From positions 1 through 7,870 of the forward strand of contig CAMHMM010000088.1 in NCBI GenBank assembly GCA_946186215.1: a stretch of DNA of 7,870 bases, in the 5' to 3' direction. The position numbers and the translations under genes are program-made. This stretch comes from an uncultured Ruminococcus sp. (lineage in GTDB: Bacteria; Bacillota; Clostridia; Oscillospirales; Ruminococcaceae). Each line of letters opens with the position of its first letter. Position 1 is the first letter of the stretch. Below are positions 5,750 to 7,870 of the stretch, piece by piece. The notes under the pieces were generated by a model. That model saw only the letters and a list, made by a program, of their open reading frames with translations. It had not been told where the DNA came from and did no database searches.

Positions 5750-7264
5750 TCAGCCGATCCTGTTTATCTCATCGAGCAGTGTCTTCTTGGATTCAAGGCT
5801 CGTGAGAGATTCATTTGCAAGAATATCCATTCTGTAGCGGATATATTCCTCGTAAAGATCCGTGCCGAAAACATGCTCGGTGATGAGCGCCTTGTACTTT
5901 GCCTCGTTCATATTCGAGCTCACAAGGCACAGATACTGCTCGAGAAGGAGCATCTTCTTTACCTTTTCGGGGATGCTGTCGGCGTTCAGGCGCTTTATCT
6001 GCTCGACTATTGCAAGGCGGTCGCGGCGGACAGTCACATTGCTGCTTTCAAGCCCTGCATAAGCACGGATGGCGTTCGTTCTGAGAGCTTCATCTGCAAA
6101 TGCGAATATGCCTGCGGGCACATCAGACTCGGTGAATACTGCTGCATCCAGTGCGGGATATACAAATTCCTCGAATGCGGTGGAGAAATAGAGATCTCCG
6201 TCACTCTTGAGGATAATGGGGTATCTGTAGCCCGAATAGCTGCCGCCAAGTGAGGTATCGTTCTTTGCGGCACCTGCATTGTCATAATAGCTGTCATATG
6301 CGGGAGTGAGCTTGTCGCTGATAAGCTCAAGTATCCTGGCTGAACTGTAATCTCCCGTATCATCTCTGTCGCAGTCAAGGAAGGTACGCACGCCGCTGAA
6401 GGTGTTGCGGTATATATCCTTGGAAAGCTCCGAGGAATTAATGTAGGAGAAGAATTTTGTTGAAAAATCAGTAGTTACATTGTCCGCTACCAGCTCTTCG
6501 CCGTCGGTGGAATCAGTGGTGTAGTTGGTACGGATAAAGTCGGCGATCTTGCTCTTGATAACAAACTTCTCATTATCAGATGCGGTAGCAAGCTCAACTC
6601 TGTCATAGATTATCTCTGTGATGAGCTCAAAGGGGATAAAGCCGCTTATATACTGGAAACGGTCTATCTGGAGCAGAGGAGCCATTTTTGGAACAGTCTT
6701 CTGCTTTTGCGAAGCAGTGGTGTTCACTATATTGGACATTACGCCGAGAAATGCTACCATTTCGGCATATCTGCCCATTATCGTCGCTTCTTCAAGGAAG
6801 TTGAAGAAATAACCGTAAACATAGCCCTTGAAAAATTCCTTTACGCGGTTGAACACAACGCTGTCGGAATTTATCTCGTTCTTGTAGCTTTCAATGAGTG
6901 CTGCGATCCTGTCTGTTTCCACATACTCACTGCCGCCGTTTATCCTGATAAGGGTATCGAGCTCTGATTTTGCAAACAGCTTGACATAGGTATGGACTAT
7001 ATTGTCCTTGCCCTGTGCCCTGCAGTCTGAGTATGTCCATATAAGGAAAGCTCTCTGCATATTCTTCATGGTATCCTCGGATTTTTCCGTAAGATCCTGA
7101 GGATCCACCTGCCAGTGATGTGAAAGATGATTGGTGCTGTTGTACTCCGTAAGGATAGCCTCGATCTCTTCCCTGAACGCCGCATATGCAGGCGAATTGT
7201 CCATGTAGATCACCGCATCCATAAGCTCGGGAGCGGCGGCAGTTATTTCAAGCTTTGCACCCAT
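5750..7264 (-). CDS. Unassigned 504-residue soluble protein
   Basis: I do not recognise this family. The 504 residues show no signal peptide, no clear membrane helix, no Walker, metal-cluster or nuclease motif, and only three cysteines (81, 298, 446). It looks mostly alpha-helical. Residues 1-180 are rich in amphipathic helices, including an aromatic stretch at 144-157 (FFKGYVYGYFFNFL). The middle (about 225-350) is rich in Asp, Ser, Thr and Tyr, with a Gly/Ser/Tyr-rich segment near 339-348 that may be a loop. Residues 385-504 are again helical and charged. The start is secure: a strong GGGGAGG ribosome binding site lies at 7275-7281, 10 nt ahead of the ATG. The gene follows pyrE by 34 nt and is followed by the esterase after two nt, so it is probably part of the same transcript. 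The long intact frame, good initiation site and tight packing argue for a real expressed protein; its function is unknown. Confidence 0.85.
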   Translation of the reverse strand: MGAKLEITAAAPELMDAVIYMDNSPAYAAFREEIEAILTEYNSTNHLSHHWQVDPQDLTEKSEDTMKNMQRAFLIWTYSDCRAQGKDNIVHTYVKLFAKSELDTLIRINGGSEYVETDRIAALIESYKNEINSDSVVFNRVKEFFKGYVYGYFFNFLEEATIMGRYAEMVAFLGVMSNIVNTTASQKQKTVPKMAPLLQIDRFQYISGFIPFELITEIIYDRVELATASDNEKFVIKSKIADFIRTNYTTDSTDGEELVADNVTTDFSTKFFSYINSSELSKDIYRNTFSGVRTFLDCDRDDTGDYSSARILELISDKLTPAYDSYYDNAGAAKNDTSLGGSYSGYRYPIILKSDGDLYFSTAFEEFVYPALDAAVFTESDVPAGIFAFADEALRTNAIRAYAGLESSNVTVRRDRLAIVEQIKRLNADSIPEKVKKMLLLEQYLCLVSSNMNEAKYKALITEHVFGTDLYEEYIRYRMDILANESLTSLESKKTLLDEINRIG

Positions 7265-7298
7265 TTGTAAAAAACCTCCCCAGTGTATTCGTCAACGG

Positions 7299-7870
7299 TC
7301 ACGCTCCGTACTGTGCTCTGTATTCCTTCATAGCGGAGAGATATTCCCTGCCGGATACCTCGCCGTCCTCGATAGCCTGTATTATATCGTTTATATTCAC
7401 GATGGAATATACCTTTATGCCATAATCCTTATATGCCTGCTCCACAGCGGAAAGAGGAGTGTCCAGCGCCTTTTCCATTCTGTCCACGGTGATGATCATT
7501 GCGGCAATATCCACCTTTGCAGCACCTGTGAGCTTAGGGTATACTTCCTTTAATGCCTTGCCGGATGTCATTACATCCTCTATTATGATGATCCTGTCGC
7601 CGTCTGCGGGCACAGCGCCTACGAACATACCGCCCTCGCCGTGATCCTTTATCTCCTTGCGGTCAAAGAAATAACCGAGTTCCTTGCCGTACTTTGCGGA
7701 CATTGCCACAGCCGTGCTCACTGCAAGGGGTATGCCCTTGTATGCCGGACCAAAGAGCTTGTCTGCCTCGATGCCGTTTTCAGCTATGCACTGTGCATAG
7801 AAGCCGCCCAGTCTTTCAAGCTGTCTGCCTGTACGGTAGTTTCCCGTGTTGATGAAATAGGGTGCCTTTC
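7299..7870 (-). CDS. pyrE: Orotate phosphoribosyltransferase, N-terminus beyond right edge
   Basis: PyrE makes orotidine 5'-phosphate from orotate and PRPP, the fifth step of de novo UMP synthesis, in the cytoplasm as a dimer. The window holds the last 189 codons; roughly 25-35 N-terminal residues are missing. Visible motifs in order: YFINTGNYRTGRQLERLGGFYA; the GPAYKGIPLA loop; the catalytic-loop signature DRKEIKDHGEGG; and the PRPP-binding motif IIIIEDVMTSGKAL. This is the longer, E. coli-like PyrE type. Reading is open to the edge, and the frame continues upstream of GTG at 7721, which is therefore an internal valine and not the start. The upstream genes (perhaps other pyr genes) and the promoter lie outside the window, so regulation cannot be judged. 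The unassigned gene follows after 34 nt with no terminator between. Confidence 0.95.
   Translation of the reverse strand, partial: KAPYFINTGNYRTGRQLERLGGFYAQCIAENGIEADKLFGPAYKGIPLAVSTAVAMSAKYGKELGYFFDRKEIKDHGEGGMFVGAVPADGDRIIIIEDVMTSGKALKEVYPKLTGAAKVDIAAMIITVDRMEKALDTPLSAVEQAYKDYGIKVYSIVNINDIIQAIEDGEVSGREYLSAMKEYRAQYGA

Noticed and set aside
6785..6836. Aromatic stretch at residues 144-157 of the 504-residue protein as a membrane helix
   Set aside because: It is interrupted by Lys, Gly and Asn and followed by acidic residues; too short and polar for a convincing transmembrane segment.
7299..7721. GTG at 7721 as the start of pyrE
   Set aside because: The frame continues upstream to the edge with conserved PyrE sequence (GPAYKGIPLA and before), so this codon is an internal valine.

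Overview
The window reads like a chromosomal piece of a low-to-mid GC Gram-positive anaerobe, most likely a Clostridia / Oscillospiraceae organism close to Ruminococcus. This rests on strong AGGAGG-type ribosome binding sites, the flavour of the proteins (a clostridial RarA variant with a DEIQ Walker B box, an HTH-AbrB fusion regulator) and tight same-strand packing. The genus is an inference; no rRNA or other marker is present.

Every gene lies on the minus strand, so transcription runs from right to left. In that order: (1) the 3' part of pyrE, orotate phosphoribosyltransferase, running in from the right edge; (2) a 504-residue soluble protein of no family I recognise; (3) an alpha/beta-hydrolase esterase starting 2 nt after it; (4) after a 93-nt gap with a strong hairpin, a short-chain dehydrogenase/reductase, followed by a terminator-like hairpin. 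These four could be one transcript. (5) After a 160-nt gap holding a possible structured RNA comes rarA/mgsA, a AAA+ replication-repair ATPase, whose end overlaps (6) the GTG start of an AraC-family regulator by 17 nt. (7) A 171-nt gap with a good sigma-A promoter precedes an integral-membrane acyltransferase-3 protein, whose last 11 nt overlap (8) an HTH-XRE/AbrB fusion regulator. (9) Just past the regulator's stop, running off the left edge, lies a reading frame that matches the linker and start of the recombinase domain of a large serine recombinase but lacks its catalytic N-terminal domain. It is probably the stump of a mobile element.

Functionally this is mostly housekeeping (pyrimidine synthesis, replication-fork rescue) mixed with small accessory enzymes and two regulators. 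I see no defence system, toxin-antitoxin pair, CRISPR array, tRNA or rRNA. The points most worth a second look are the unassigned 504-residue protein, the serine recombinase stump at the left edge, the direct repeats over the acyltransferase promoter, the possible three-way-junction RNA ahead of rarA, and the dehydrogenase with Asp in place of its active-site Asn.
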